From Caldilineaceae bacterium (lineage in GTDB: Bacteria > Chloroflexota > Anaerolineae > Caldilineales > Caldilineaceae), in assembly GCA_026645575.1 (NCBI GenBank), contig JAPKMW010000020.1, positions 62,001 through 126,000 on the forward strand: a DNA stretch of 64,000 nucleotides, written 5' to 3'. Position numbers and translations under genes: made by a program. Under the pieces are notes generated by a model that searched no databases, was not told the DNA's origin, and worked only from the letters and a program-made list of their open reading frames with translations. The first letter of the stretch is position 1, and every line of letters starts with the position of its first letter. Below, piece by piece: positions 49,945 to 58,661 of this stretch.

Positions 49945-51861
49945 TCATGATTGTGGTTGAACAATAAAGGGCAAGAAGAGCCGCCGCAACGGTTCAGGTT
50001 GCTTGTCACTATTGGTTGGATCGGCGCGTACGATGGTGACTTGTTTCTGCTCATTCACCACCAGCGGGATCGGTGATGGATTGGCCGGCACGCCCGCCAG
50101 GGTGGCGCGGTAGCTGCCGGCATAGAGCCGGGGGAAACGCGCAATGCCGTCATTCCCCGTAGTGGCGCTGTATTGATACCCGGTCAAGGCGTCCGTCAAG
50201 ACAACAACCACACCGACAGTCGTGGTGTCACTCACCGTGATCGTTATGGCGCCCGGCTGTTGCGCCAGTTGGACGGCCGCTAACACATCAAGCTGACCAA
50301 AGCCATAGGTATTGTTCGGCGCCACTGGCGTATTGCCTTCGCCGCACTGATTGGCAGGAACCGGTGCTGCGCTTTTGATCAACACCTGCTCGGTCAGATC
50401 GATCTCTCCAACCAGGTCAGGCGCCGCCGACCAGAGCAACGCCACGGCGCCGGCGACATGGGGCGAGGCCATACTGGTGCCGCTAATGGTATTAAACCCT
50501 TTGTTTACCCAGGTGGAGCGCACACCAACACCCGGCGCGCTAATGTCCGGCTTCCGTCGCCCGCTGCCATCCACGGTCACGGCGCCGCGGCTACTAAACG
50601 AGGCAATGGCGCCAGTGCTGTTGTGGGCGCCGACGCTAAAGGTGGCGTCATAAATCGCTATCGGATCATCGACAGTGCCACAGAGAGGGCCGCTATTGCC
50701 CGCAGAGGCCACCACCATAATGCCGGCGGCCCGCACAGTCTCGACAATTTGGCGTAACGAACCGGCGTCACACCCTTCGCTGGGCGGACAGCCCCAGGAG
50801 TTGTTGACGATGTGCGGCGCTAGTTCCGGACGCCCGTCGGTCATCGGGTTGCCCCCCTGCGGGTAGGGCGCGAGGAAGAACTGGAAACAGTCGGTGTAGC
50901 TGGCCGGCGTTCCTACGCCATTCTTCATGTTACGGCAACCGATCCACTCCGCTGCCGGCGCCATGCCCAGCACCGTATCGCTAATCACTGTGGCATTCCC
51001 CAACACGGTGCCAACCGTATGAGTGCCATGCCCATCATCATCACAAGGCACCTGAGCATCACTGATACAGCGCGCCGGTCGCCCGTCCACACCCCAGGCA
51101 TCGTACCAGTTGTAGGGATGAGTGATGGTGGTGGTTGTCGTGTCGGTGATCACGCCGCGATAGCTATTTTTTAGGGCCGGGTGATCCCACTCGACGCCGG
51201 TGTCTTGACTCGCAATGACGATTCCCTGCCCCTGGTAGCCTAGCGCCCAGACCGCAGGCGCGCGGGTAAAATCCAAGCCATAAGGACGGGCCGGCGTCGC
51301 CTGTGCCAAGTTGGCGCCCAGGATCGTAAAATGGGGCGCTTGCGGTAAGCGGTGCAACCCCTGGTCAATCGCCGGATTGGCAATGAGGCGGGCGACTTCA
51401 GGCCGCCGCTGCAAGGCCGCGACCAAGCGGGCGTCCCCCTGCACTTCGATCATATTGATCAGGTAGAAGGCGCGATAGGGAATTCCTTGCGCCTCCAGCC
51501 AGGCGCGCAACGGCGCTTGGGTGCGCTGGGCGACGGTGGTGAGTTCGCGATACAGAAGGGCGGCGCGTGACTGGCGGTTGGCGTTGCGCCCATCGGCGCG
51601 CGCCAGTGCCGCCGTGACGTCAAGCTGTTCGCGCAGTACAATGAGCAAAGAGATCGGCGCTTGCGTTGTACGCAACTGGTTTTGCAGATAGTCGCTGACC
51701 TCTGCTTGTTGGCCGGCGCGTGGCTCACTTTCCTGCGCCTGCAAAGGCGTTGCAAAGAGCAGGAGGAAGCTGAGCAGTAATAGCCCAGCCATCATGCTGA
51801 CTGGTATAAAATAGGGGCGAAGCAGCGGCTGTTTTGACCAATTGCTTACTTTTAGTGACAC
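49945..51861 (-). CDS. Secreted subtilisin-like serine protease (S8)
   Basis: A 638-residue protease. A signal peptide or anchor (residues about 20-45, MMAGLLLLSFLLLFATPLQA) precedes an inhibitor-I9-like prodomain region (about 55-175). The catalytic domain carries Asp in SQDTGVEWDHP, His in GHGTHTVGTV and Ser in GTSMASPHVAGA. A C-terminal beta-type domain (GAITITVSDTTTVGVVVVL) resembling a carboxypeptidase-regulatory or Ig-like fold ends the protein. It should be exported and degrade external protein. The lipase-like gene follows on the same strand. Confidence 0.93.
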   Translation of the reverse strand: MSLKVSNWSKQPLLRPYFIPVSMMAGLLLLSFLLLFATPLQAQESEPRAGQQAEVSDYLQNQLRTTQAPISLLIVLREQLDVTAALARADGRNANRQSRAALLYRELTTVAQRTQAPLRAWLEAQGIPYRAFYLINMIEVQGDARLVAALQRRPEVARLIANPAIDQGLHRLPQAPHFTILGANLAQATPARPYGLDFTRAPAVWALGYQGQGIVIASQDTGVEWDHPALKNSYRGVITDTTTTTITHPYNWYDAWGVDGRPARCISDAQVPCDDDGHGTHTVGTVLGNATVISDTVLGMAPAAEWIGCRNMKNGVGTPASYTDCFQFFLAPYPQGGNPMTDGRPELAPHIVNNSWGCPPSEGCDAGSLRQIVETVRAAGIMVVASAGNSGPLCGTVDDPIAIYDATFSVGAHNSTGAIASFSSRGAVTVDGSGRRKPDISAPGVGVRSTWVNKGFNTISGTSMASPHVAGAVALLWSAAPDLVGEIDLTEQVLIKSAAPVPANQCGEGNTPVAPNNTYGFGQLDVLAAVQLAQQPGAITITVSDTTTVGVVVVLTDALTGYQYSATTGNDGIARFPRLYAGSYRATLAGVPANPSPIPLVVNEQKQVTIVRADPTNSDKQPEPLRRLFLPFIVQPQS

Positions 51862-51893
51862 TAGAGCCTCCTGTCACGCAAACGGTAACACAA

Positions 51894-51937
51894 CGCTCAT
51901 CCATTGATGAGGATTGACCACGCTCATCCATTGATGA
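51894..51937. repeat. Duplicated CTCATCCATTGATGAG palindrome
   Basis: CGCTCATCCATTGATGA occurs at 51894-51910 and 51921-51937, each a small palindrome, 27 bases apart, just upstream of the protease start on its promoter side. This could be a regulator site. The rest of the gap to 52120 holds only the GAAGGAGGA site of the next gene. Confidence 0.65.
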
Positions 51938-52120
51938 GCAAATGGAAGATTGCCAAGAATGCACAGCAATGATACCATGTTAGCATACCTGCCAACTCTA
52001 TCATAGTGCGAACCAGCTTACAAATTTATCGAACTGACGTAACGCCCCTCTGGCGGTGACAACGTCAATTGCGACTTAACAGCCGATGGCACAGCGCCAT
52101 CGTCAAGAAGGAGGAAAGTG

Positions 52121-53023
52121 ATGAGCGACAAGCCGTGGCGCGGCATCTTTGTGATTGTCGTCACGCCCTTTACTGCCGGCTATGAACTGGACGAAGCGAG
52201 CCTGCGCAAGCAAGTCCGTTTTTGTATTGACGCCGGCGCCGAAGGCTTGGTCGGCCCCGCCAATGCCAGCGAATTCCCCACTATGTCCGATGATGAGCGC
52301 AAACGGTGGCTGGAGATTGTCATTAGTGAGGCCAAGGGCCAGATTCCGGTGGTCGCTGCCACCACTTGCGGCCACTATTTGCCCGCCGTCGCTCTCAGCC
52401 GCTGGGCGCAAGCCGCCGGCGCCGATGGCGTGATGGCAATGCCGCCGCCGATTCTTTCCCCTGGCCCCGATGGTTGCTACGAATACTATGCTGCGCTCAA
52501 CCGCGCCCTGGACATTCCAATCTGCATCCAGAACTACAGCGGCCCTGCCGGCACGCCCATGCCGACGCAACTGTTGGCCCGCATGTGTCGCGAACTAGCG
52601 TGGGTGCAATACTTAAAGGAAGAGACGTTACCCGAACCACGCGCCATTAGTAAGACGCTGGCCGCCGCTGGCGATGCCTGTAAAGGGGTCTTTGGTGGTC
52701 AAGGGGGCATCTATCTGTTGGATGAGTTCCGTCGCGGCGCCCATGGCAACATGCCCGCCAGCCAGATCACCGACATTCATGTCGATATTTGGGCCAAACT
52801 GGTGGCGGGTGACGAAGCGGGCGCCCGCAAGCTCTACAATCAGGTGTTGCCGTTGCTCAATTTCGAGCGGATGCATGGCGTCGCCACCTACAAAGAAGTG
52901 TTATACCGCCGTGGCATTTTTAAGACGACTGTGTCGCGGGCGCCGGGCAAAGAATTGGACGACCAGGATCGCGCCGAACTGGATGCGATTTTGGCGGATA
53001 TCGAGTCGATGTATCGGGTGTAG
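52121..53023 (+). CDS. Dihydrodipicolinate synthase/N-acetylneuraminate lyase family aldolase
   Basis: A 300-residue class I aldolase; ATG 52121 was preferred over GTG 52118 because of spacing from GAAGGAGGA. The fold is recognised from IFVIVVTPFTAGYELDE, GAEGLVGPANASEFPTMSDD (the usual GxxGE reads NASEF) and the Schiff-base Lys166 in YLKEE. Such enzymes condense or cleave pyruvate and related keto acids. With no lysine genes nearby, a catabolic sugar-acid or hydroxy-acid lyase is more likely than DapA. Confidence 0.88.
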   Translation: MSDKPWRGIFVIVVTPFTAGYELDEASLRKQVRFCIDAGAEGLVGPANASEFPTMSDDERKRWLEIVISEAKGQIPVVAATTCGHYLPAVALSRWAQAAGADGVMAMPPPILSPGPDGCYEYYAALNRALDIPICIQNYSGPAGTPMPTQLLARMCRELAWVQYLKEETLPEPRAISKTLAAAGDACKGVFGGQGGIYLLDEFRRGAHGNMPASQITDIHVDIWAKLVAGDEAGARKLYNQVLPLLNFERMHGVATYKEVLYRRGIFKTTVSRAPGKELDDQDRAELDAILADIESMYRV

Positions 53024-53040
53024 GCATCATTATGTTGAGG

Positions 53041-53093
53041 GTAACTACTCAGCTCGTAGCCGGTCATGGACCGGCTACGAGCTGAGTAGTTAC
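53041..53093. terminator. Perfect 25-bp hairpin
   Basis: GTAACTACTCAGCTCGTAGC (arm 53041-53065) is a perfect reverse complement of arm 53069-53093 with a 3-base loop, followed by TTAATTTTAATT. It makes a strong terminator between the two aldolase genes, of the AGCCGGTC palindrome family. Confidence 0.8.
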
Positions 53094-53124
53094 CTTAATT
53101 TTAATTCTGGAAAGAAGACAACTC

Positions 53125-53913
53125 ATGCGCGAGAACAAAGTTCGCACCATTGCCGCCGGCGGCGGCGCCGTGATCAATGGCTGGTTGGGCATTCCCAGCT
53201 CTTTTTCCGCCGAAGTCATGGCCCACACCGGCTTTGATTCGCTGACCATCGATATGCAACATGGCGCCATGTACTATGATGTGGCGCTGCCCATGTTGCA
53301 AGCCATCTCCACCACCAATGTGACGCCGCTGGTGCGTGTCCCCTGGAATGAGCCGGGGATTATCGGCAAAATCCTGGACGCCGGCAGCTATGGCATCATC
53401 TGCCCCATGATCAACAACCGCGCCGAGACGGAAGCCTTTGTGCGCGCCTGCAAATATCCACCCGTGGGCAGCCGCAGCAACGGCCCCACCCGCGCCCGCT
53501 ACTACAGCGGCGGCGACTACGCCACCGGCGCCAATGACACCATTGTGGCAATGGCGATGGTCGAAACCGCCGAAGCAGTCGAAAACTTGGACGCCATTCT
53601 TAGCACCCCCGGCCTCGACGGTATCTATGTCGGCCCGGCGGATTTGAGCATTTCGCTCAAGAACAGTATGCCCCCCGACCCCATGGGCGCCCAGGTGACG
53701 GAAGTGATCAAGCAGATTGCCCAAGCGTGCAAACGCCACGGTATCATCGCCGGTATCCACTGCATGTCCAACCAACATGCGCTGGAGATGATCAGCTTCG
53801 GCTATCAATTTGTTACCCTGCAATCGGACACCGCCTTCCTGGCGGCCCAAGCCAGCGCCGCCGTCGCCGCCGTCCGTGGCGGTGAGGCAAAAGCCAGTCC
53901 GAAGATGTATTAA
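53125..53913 (+). CDS. HpcH/HpaI family class II aldolase
   Basis: A 262-residue metal-dependent aldolase. VINGWLGIPSSFSAEVMAHT, the FDSLTIDMQHG segment with its catalytic base region, PLVRVPWNEPG and IYVGPADLSISL match the 4-hydroxy-2-oxo-heptanedioate aldolase family, which cleaves 4-hydroxy-2-keto acids to pyruvate or a related keto acid plus an aldehyde. The upstream DHDPS-like aldolase suggests a small keto-acid catabolic group. Confidence 0.92.
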   Translation: MRENKVRTIAAGGGAVINGWLGIPSSFSAEVMAHTGFDSLTIDMQHGAMYYDVALPMLQAISTTNVTPLVRVPWNEPGIIGKILDAGSYGIICPMINNRAETEAFVRACKYPPVGSRSNGPTRARYYSGGDYATGANDTIVAMAMVETAEAVENLDAILSTPGLDGIYVGPADLSISLKNSMPPDPMGAQVTEVIKQIAQACKRHGIIAGIHCMSNQHALEMISFGYQFVTLQSDTAFLAAQASAAVAAVRGGEAKASPKMY

Positions 53914-53917
53914 AATT

Positions 53918-54065
53918 CAGTCCGAAGTCCAGAGTCCGAAGTCCAGAGTCCGAAGTCCAGAGTCCAGAGTCTAGAGTCCGAAGTCCAAAGTCGTACAGTT
54001 CTGAGGCTGGGGTTTAGAGGACACGACTCAGGACTCTGGACTTGGGACGGCGGACTCTGGACTAA
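53918..54065. repeat. AGTCCGAAGTCCAG tandem and inverted repeats
   Basis: The first half is a run of AGTCCGAAGTCCAGAGTC units (period near 14); the second half carries the complementary GACTCTGGACTTGGGAC and GGACTCTGGAC words, so the whole can fold back. The same family fills 56570-56707, and a short piece lies near 61998-62020. Confidence 0.8.
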
Positions 54066-54087
54066 AATTACCCAACAGGAGCCGAGC

Positions 54088-55467
54088 ATGACAGACCTAC
54101 GCGGAATGCTCACCATTGAAGAATTAGCGCAACAGGTGGCGAACGGCGCCATTGATACGGTGGTGGTCGCTTTTACCGATCTTTATGGCAGGTTGATGGG
54201 CAAGCGCTTTGATGCAGAATTTTTTGTCAATGATATACAAGCGCACGGCACCCACGGCTGCGATTATCTACTGACGGTCGATATGGAGATGGAGCCGGTG
54301 CCGGGCTATCGCTATGCCAACTGGGAGCTGGGCTACGGCGACTTTCATCTTGTGCCGGACTTGAATACGTTGCGGGTGGCGAGTTGGTTGGATCGCTCGG
54401 CGCTGGTGCTTTGTGATGTCGAAGATGAGAAGGCGCACGCCTTAGTGCCATACGCGCCCCGCTCGTTGTTGCGGCGGCAGCTTGAGCAGGCGGCGGCCCA
54501 AGGCTTTACCACCAAAGCTGCTTCGGAACTCGAATATTTTATCTTTAACAATTCGTATAAAGCGGCGGCTGAACAGGGCTATCGCGCCCTGGAGCCGGCG
54601 GGCTGGTATATTGAGGATTATCACATCTTACAAGGGACGCGCGAAGAAGCGTTCAATGCCGCCGCCCGGCGTCACCTGAAAGCGTCGGGCATTCCCGTGG
54701 AAAATTCCAAGGGTGAGTGGGGGTTGGGGCAACATGAGCTCAATGTGCGCTACGCCGATGTATTGACCATGGCTGATCGCCACACGGTCTACAAACAATG
54801 CTTAAAAGAGGTGGCGGAGCAGTTGGGCATGAGCGTCACCTTTATGGCGAAAGTGGCCGCCGATCAGGCCGGGTCCAGCAGCCATATTCACCTGAGTCTC
54901 TGGCAAGGCGAAGAAAATGCCTTTGCCGGCACGGGGCAATTTGGCCCGGTGCAATGTTCGGATCTTTTCCGCTGGTTCCTGGGCGGCTGGCTCCATCACT
55001 TGCCGGAACTGATGGTCTTCTATGCGCCGACGATCAACTCCTACAAACGCTACCAGGCCGGTTCCTGGGCGCCGACGCGCATTGCCTGGAGCCATGACAA
55101 CCGCACCGCCGGTTTCCGCGTGGTGGGGCATGGGCGCAGCTTGCGCATTGAATCGCGCGTCCCCGGCGCTGATTGCAACCCCTATCTGGTCTATGCCGCC
55201 GCACTCGCCTCCGGTCTCGATGGCATTGCCAATCAGATCGAACCGCCGCCGGTCTTCAATGGTGACATCTACGCCGCTCAGGATCTCCCCCATGTTCCGA
55301 AGACTCTGCGCCACGCCACCGATCTCTTTGCCAATAGCGCCTTTGCCAAGCAGCGCTTTGGCGCCGATGTGGTCGAACACTACACCCACTTCTTTGAAGT
55401 CGAACAAGCCGCCTTTGATAAAGCCGTCACCGACTGGGAACGCAAACGCTATTTTGAGCGCATCTAG
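54088..55467 (+). CDS. Glutamine synthetase-family ligase
   Basis: A 459-residue GS-fold enzyme. The N-terminal beta-grasp region is IDTVVVAFTDLYGRLMGKRF. Catalytic-domain motifs are ASELEYFIF, GLGQHELNVRYAD, AGSSSHIHLSLW and CNPYLVYAAALASGLDG. The sequence departs from GlnA and resembles gamma-glutamylpolyamine or other glutamate-amide ligases of the PuuA/GlnA3 group. The ATP-dependent glutamyl ligation is a family property; the amine acceptor is unknown. Isolated from nitrogen-regulation genes here. Confidence 0.88.
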   Translation: MTDLRGMLTIEELAQQVANGAIDTVVVAFTDLYGRLMGKRFDAEFFVNDIQAHGTHGCDYLLTVDMEMEPVPGYRYANWELGYGDFHLVPDLNTLRVASWLDRSALVLCDVEDEKAHALVPYAPRSLLRRQLEQAAAQGFTTKAASELEYFIFNNSYKAAAEQGYRALEPAGWYIEDYHILQGTREEAFNAAARRHLKASGIPVENSKGEWGLGQHELNVRYADVLTMADRHTVYKQCLKEVAEQLGMSVTFMAKVAADQAGSSSHIHLSLWQGEENAFAGTGQFGPVQCSDLFRWFLGGWLHHLPELMVFYAPTINSYKRYQAGSWAPTRIAWSHDNRTAGFRVVGHGRSLRIESRVPGADCNPYLVYAAALASGLDGIANQIEPPPVFNGDIYAAQDLPHVPKTLRHATDLFANSAFAKQRFGADVVEHYTHFFEVEQAAFDKAVTDWERKRYFERI

Positions 55468-55499
55468 CTGTGTGAGCAATGCACACATCTTCCTGGCCC

Positions 55500-55558
55500 G
55501 CTCAGGGCGAGTCCGTGACTCGCACCGGTACAGGGCGAGTCACGGACTCGCCCTGAGC
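55500..55558. terminator. Perfect 24-bp hairpin between convergent genes
   Basis: GCTCAGGGCGAGTCCGTGAC (arm 55500-55523) pairs perfectly with arm 55535-55558. It separates the convergent glutamine synthetase-like and phosphatase genes and should terminate both. Confidence 0.8.
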
Positions 55559-55596
55559 AGTTGTTATTTCCAGGCGGTTCCTACTTTTATAGAACC

Positions 55597-56553
55597 CTAC
55601 GACGCGTTGAGCAGCAGGTAGATGGCGACAATCGCCAGGATCAGGGCGATGCCCAGCAACAATGGGGTAAAGCGATTGATGGCGGGAGCAGTCGCTGCGT
55701 TTTCCTGTACAGAAAATGGTGCAGAGGTGGCTCTGTCGGTAGCGGTCACGCTTGCTGCTGTTGGCGAGATTTCGACCGCTAGCGCGGTGATGTCATCGAT
55801 TTCACCATTGGCTGTGGCGGTTGCCACCAAAGTATCGACCACGCTTTGCGGATCGCCTAGACGGTCAACCATCGTTTGACGAATGAGATCGGTTGGGAGG
55901 CGGCGATAGATGCCGTCGGTGCAAAGCAGCAGTGCATCACCAGGCTGGACAAGGAGATATTCTTCCATGTGGTTGGCGCCGGGCGCAATCAGCCCACGGG
56001 CCACATTGAAGGTATGCTGCCCGCCCAGATAGCGTTGAAGCTGGTTGCGTCCCGGATGGCGTTGCGCTTCCGCCGCCGTGATCGTCCCGGCTTCATAGGC
56101 GGCCTGCGCCCAGGTGTGATCCGCCGTCAGTTGATAGAGCCGCCCAGTGCGCAGCAAATAGGCGCGGCTATCCCCCATGTTCATGACATAGAGCTTTTCC
56201 CCGGCCAGCGCCGCCAGCACAATGGTGGTACTCATCCCCTTCCACTGCGGGTTGCGTTTGGCCTCAAACAAAATCTCTTCATTGGCGTGCAGAATGGCAT
56301 TGGCCAGCCATTCTGAAAGTGTTTCGCGCGAATCAGGCCGCTCTGCCAACGCTGCACCCACGGCATCTACAGCAATACGACTGGCTTGCGCCCCCCCTTC
56401 GGTCGAGGTGACGCCATCGGCCACCAGCGCCACATAGACCGGATGCTGCTGGTCACGGCGCTCGACAGTAAACCAGCCATAGTGGTCATCATTTTCTTTG
56501 CCACGGGCGCCCTGTTGGCTTTGCCAGGCAACTAACGGTGTCAATTGAGTCAT
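55597..56553 (-). CDS. PP2C-type Ser/Thr protein phosphatase with C-terminal membrane anchor
   Basis: A 318-residue protein. Residues 1-245 form a PPM/PP2C phosphatase with metal-binding and core motifs KENDDHYGWF, VALVADGVTS, VMNMGDSRAYLLR, LLLCTDGIYRRL and GEIDDITALAV. A membrane helix (LLLGIALILAIVAIYLLLNA) ends the protein, leaving the phosphatase in the cytoplasm. It lies downstream of the kinase and FHA genes on the same strand and is expected to reverse the kinase's phosphorylations. Confidence 0.93.
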   Translation of the reverse strand: MTQLTPLVAWQSQQGARGKENDDHYGWFTVERRDQQHPVYVALVADGVTSTEGGAQASRIAVDAVGAALAERPDSRETLSEWLANAILHANEEILFEAKRNPQWKGMSTTIVLAALAGEKLYVMNMGDSRAYLLRTGRLYQLTADHTWAQAAYEAGTITAAEAQRHPGRNQLQRYLGGQHTFNVARGLIAPGANHMEEYLLVQPGDALLLCTDGIYRRLPTDLIRQTMVDRLGDPQSVVDTLVATATANGEIDDITALAVEISPTAASVTATDRATSAPFSVQENAATAPAINRFTPLLLGIALILAIVAIYLLLNAS

Positions 56554-56569
56554 AAGTTATGTAGTCCAG

Positions 56570-56707
56570 AGTCGCGTAGTCCGAAGTCCCAAGTCGAGTC
56601 GTCAGTAGTCATACAGTCTCAAATCTTACCTGACGCCATGATCCTGAACGCCACAGCCCTGAACTCTAGACCCTGGACTTGGGACTCTGGACTTCGGACT
56701 ACGCGAC
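56570..56707. repeat. AGTCCGAAGTC fold-back repeat
   Basis: GTAGTCCAGAGTCGCGTAGT at one end pairs with complementary GGACTTCGGACTACGCGACT at the other; both ends carry AGTCC/GGACT words as at 53918-54065. It fills the gap between kinase and phosphatase genes. Confidence 0.8.
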
Positions 56708-56711
56708 TTTC

Positions 56712-58661
56712 TTACGGTTGATAGGTATAATGGTGCGTTTCACCGACATCCTGCAGGATAGTCTGGGGCGACGCACAAGAGACAAGGCGCACGCCCCAGT
56801 CAAAGCCTTGGGGACTGGCGGCCAGGGTGCGCAGCAACGGGTCGGCGCTTTCGCGCAATTTGCTGAAATTTACTATGCCGCTAGTTGCACGACCAGCGCC
56901 AATGGGCGAGCGTTTGTCCCGCGCTTTGGCCGGATCCCAAAAGACCAGCTCGTAACAGTGATCGGCAGCAAGGGGCGCCCCTGTAGCTGTCCAGGCAAAT
57001 TCCACCCGTTCTTGCGGGGCTGCAAGCTTTGTCGCCGGTTGGCGCAGACGAACGGTGGCAAAGGGGATAGCTGTGGGTTGCGCCGTTGGTTGTACTGCTT
57101 GCGTGGCGGTCGGTAACGGCGGCGTTGGAGTCGGCGGCAGGGTTGGCGTTGGCGGTACAGGGGGCGCCGTTGCGGTTGGCGCCGGTTGAGTGGGCGTTGC
57201 GGTCGTCGTCGGTAGCAGTGTCGGCGTGAAGTGTACCAGGGTAGGGATGACAGCCGGCGCCAAGGTGGGCAAGGGCGCCAGGGTGGGCGGCGGCAAGGTT
57301 GCCGTGGCTTCGACCCCCTGTTGCGCAGCGGTTGGATTGGTCGCGATTGGCGTGGCCGTGGTTGACGACGCCTCGACGACCAACGCAAAGGGCGCACCGG
57401 CGGGCATGGTTACAGGGCTGTCAGTTGCCTGATCGTTGAACAACGTCAGCAACAACACAAGACCGAGCAGGACAAGCAGCGCAATCCCCACCCATCGCCC
57501 CACAGAAGGGCGTACATCCATGGTTGGCAGGAAAGACGCTTTGTTGCGGATTGCCAAACCGGGTTGTTGCGCTTCGTTCAGCGGGGGTGTTGCCGGTAGG
57601 AAAGCGAAAAGGTGCGCATCCACTGCGGAAGCTGCGATCTCTTCACGCTGGTCGTGCCGGACTGGTGGAACGAACTGGGGGCGGTTGGGTAGACAGATGC
57701 CCATACGGGTCAACAACTCTGCCAGATTGGCGGCAAATTCGATGGCGGGCGGGCGTTGTTGTGGATCGTGCGCCAGGGTTTGGGTCAAAAGCCGTTGCAG
57801 ATCGCTAACGAGTTGTTGCCAGGCGGCGTCGGCTTGAACTGCTTCGCCATGAAGCAGTGCGAAGACGCCGTCGCGGTAGTCAATACAATCCTGATAGCTC
57901 TGTTGGCGACGGCGGGGGAGCCGGCCCGAAAGCAAATAACAGCCGATTAACCCCAAGGCATAGAGATCCCAACTCGGATCGATCGGCAACAGATCCTTTG
58001 CCGCGGCGGCCTGTAATTCCGGCGCCATCCAGAGGAGCGAGCCGGAGACAAGCTTCGGTTCACCTGTGCGCGCCGCAATGCCAAAGTCGATCAGCACCGG
58101 TTGGAGTTCGCCGGGAATGGGATTGGGTGGCGGCGGAGTGCGAAAGAGAATGTTCTCTGGTTTGAGATCACGATGAACACAGTCGTGGGCGTGCAGATAG
58201 GCCAGTGTCTGTGCCAGCTCATAGGTCAAGGCCAGCGCCAGGTCAACCGGCAGTGGCTGTCTGCCGACTAGGGCGTCGAGCGTGCCGCCGGCCAGATATT
58301 CGGTGATCAAAAAATCGGGGGCGCCGGGCCAGTCGGGCAGGGTGGCGACAAAGGTGGGCGGCCTCCATTCGGCATGGGCATCCGCCTGACCACGCCAGCG
58401 AATCGGTTGCAGTTGCGCCAGGCCAGGGTGGTCGCGCATCCCTTGCAACCAGGCCGCTGTGTTGCGGATGGCCTGCCGATTCGTCTCGGCTCGGGTTGGT
58501 TGTTGCACACAAGCAATTTTGAAGACAACAGTCTGCCCCTGACGATCGGTTGCCAGTAAAATTTCTGACATCTTGCTGCCGGTCGGCAGCAGCGCCTGAA
58601 CCTGGTAGTCCAGGTCGCCCAACGCCGGCAAGGGGAGAGCGTTGGGGCTATGACTCGGCAA
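56712..58661 (-). CDS. Membrane Ser/Thr protein kinase
   Basis: A 649-residue Hanks-type kinase. The catalytic loop HRDLKPENIL, the DFG equivalent (LIDFGIAART) and the hinge region DFLITEYLAGGTLDALV are present in the first 310 residues. The glycine loop is weak, but VVFKIACV supplies the ATP Lys. A transmembrane helix (VGIALLVLLGLVLLLTLF near 390-410) leads to a long Pro/Thr-rich stalk and an outer domain of about 110 residues (ATKLAAPQERVEFAWTATG) that may sense or bind. The start overlaps the upstream VWA/FHA gene stop by 14 bases. Confidence 0.92.
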   Translation of the reverse strand: MPSHSPNALPLPALGDLDYQVQALLPTGSKMSEILLATDRQGQTVVFKIACVQQPTRAETNRQAIRNTAAWLQGMRDHPGLAQLQPIRWRGQADAHAEWRPPTFVATLPDWPGAPDFLITEYLAGGTLDALVGRQPLPVDLALALTYELAQTLAYLHAHDCVHRDLKPENILFRTPPPPNPIPGELQPVLIDFGIAARTGEPKLVSGSLLWMAPELQAAAAKDLLPIDPSWDLYALGLIGCYLLSGRLPRRRQQSYQDCIDYRDGVFALLHGEAVQADAAWQQLVSDLQRLLTQTLAHDPQQRPPAIEFAANLAELLTRMGICLPNRPQFVPPVRHDQREEIAASAVDAHLFAFLPATPPLNEAQQPGLAIRNKASFLPTMDVRPSVGRWVGIALLVLLGLVLLLTLFNDQATDSPVTMPAGAPFALVVEASSTTATPIATNPTAAQQGVEATATLPPPTLAPLPTLAPAVIPTLVHFTPTLLPTTTATPTQPAPTATAPPVPPTPTLPPTPTPPLPTATQAVQPTAQPTAIPFATVRLRQPATKLAAPQERVEFAWTATGAPLAADHCYELVFWDPAKARDKRSPIGAGRATSGIVNFSKLRESADPLLRTLAASPQGFDWGVRLVSCASPQTILQDVGETHHYTYQP

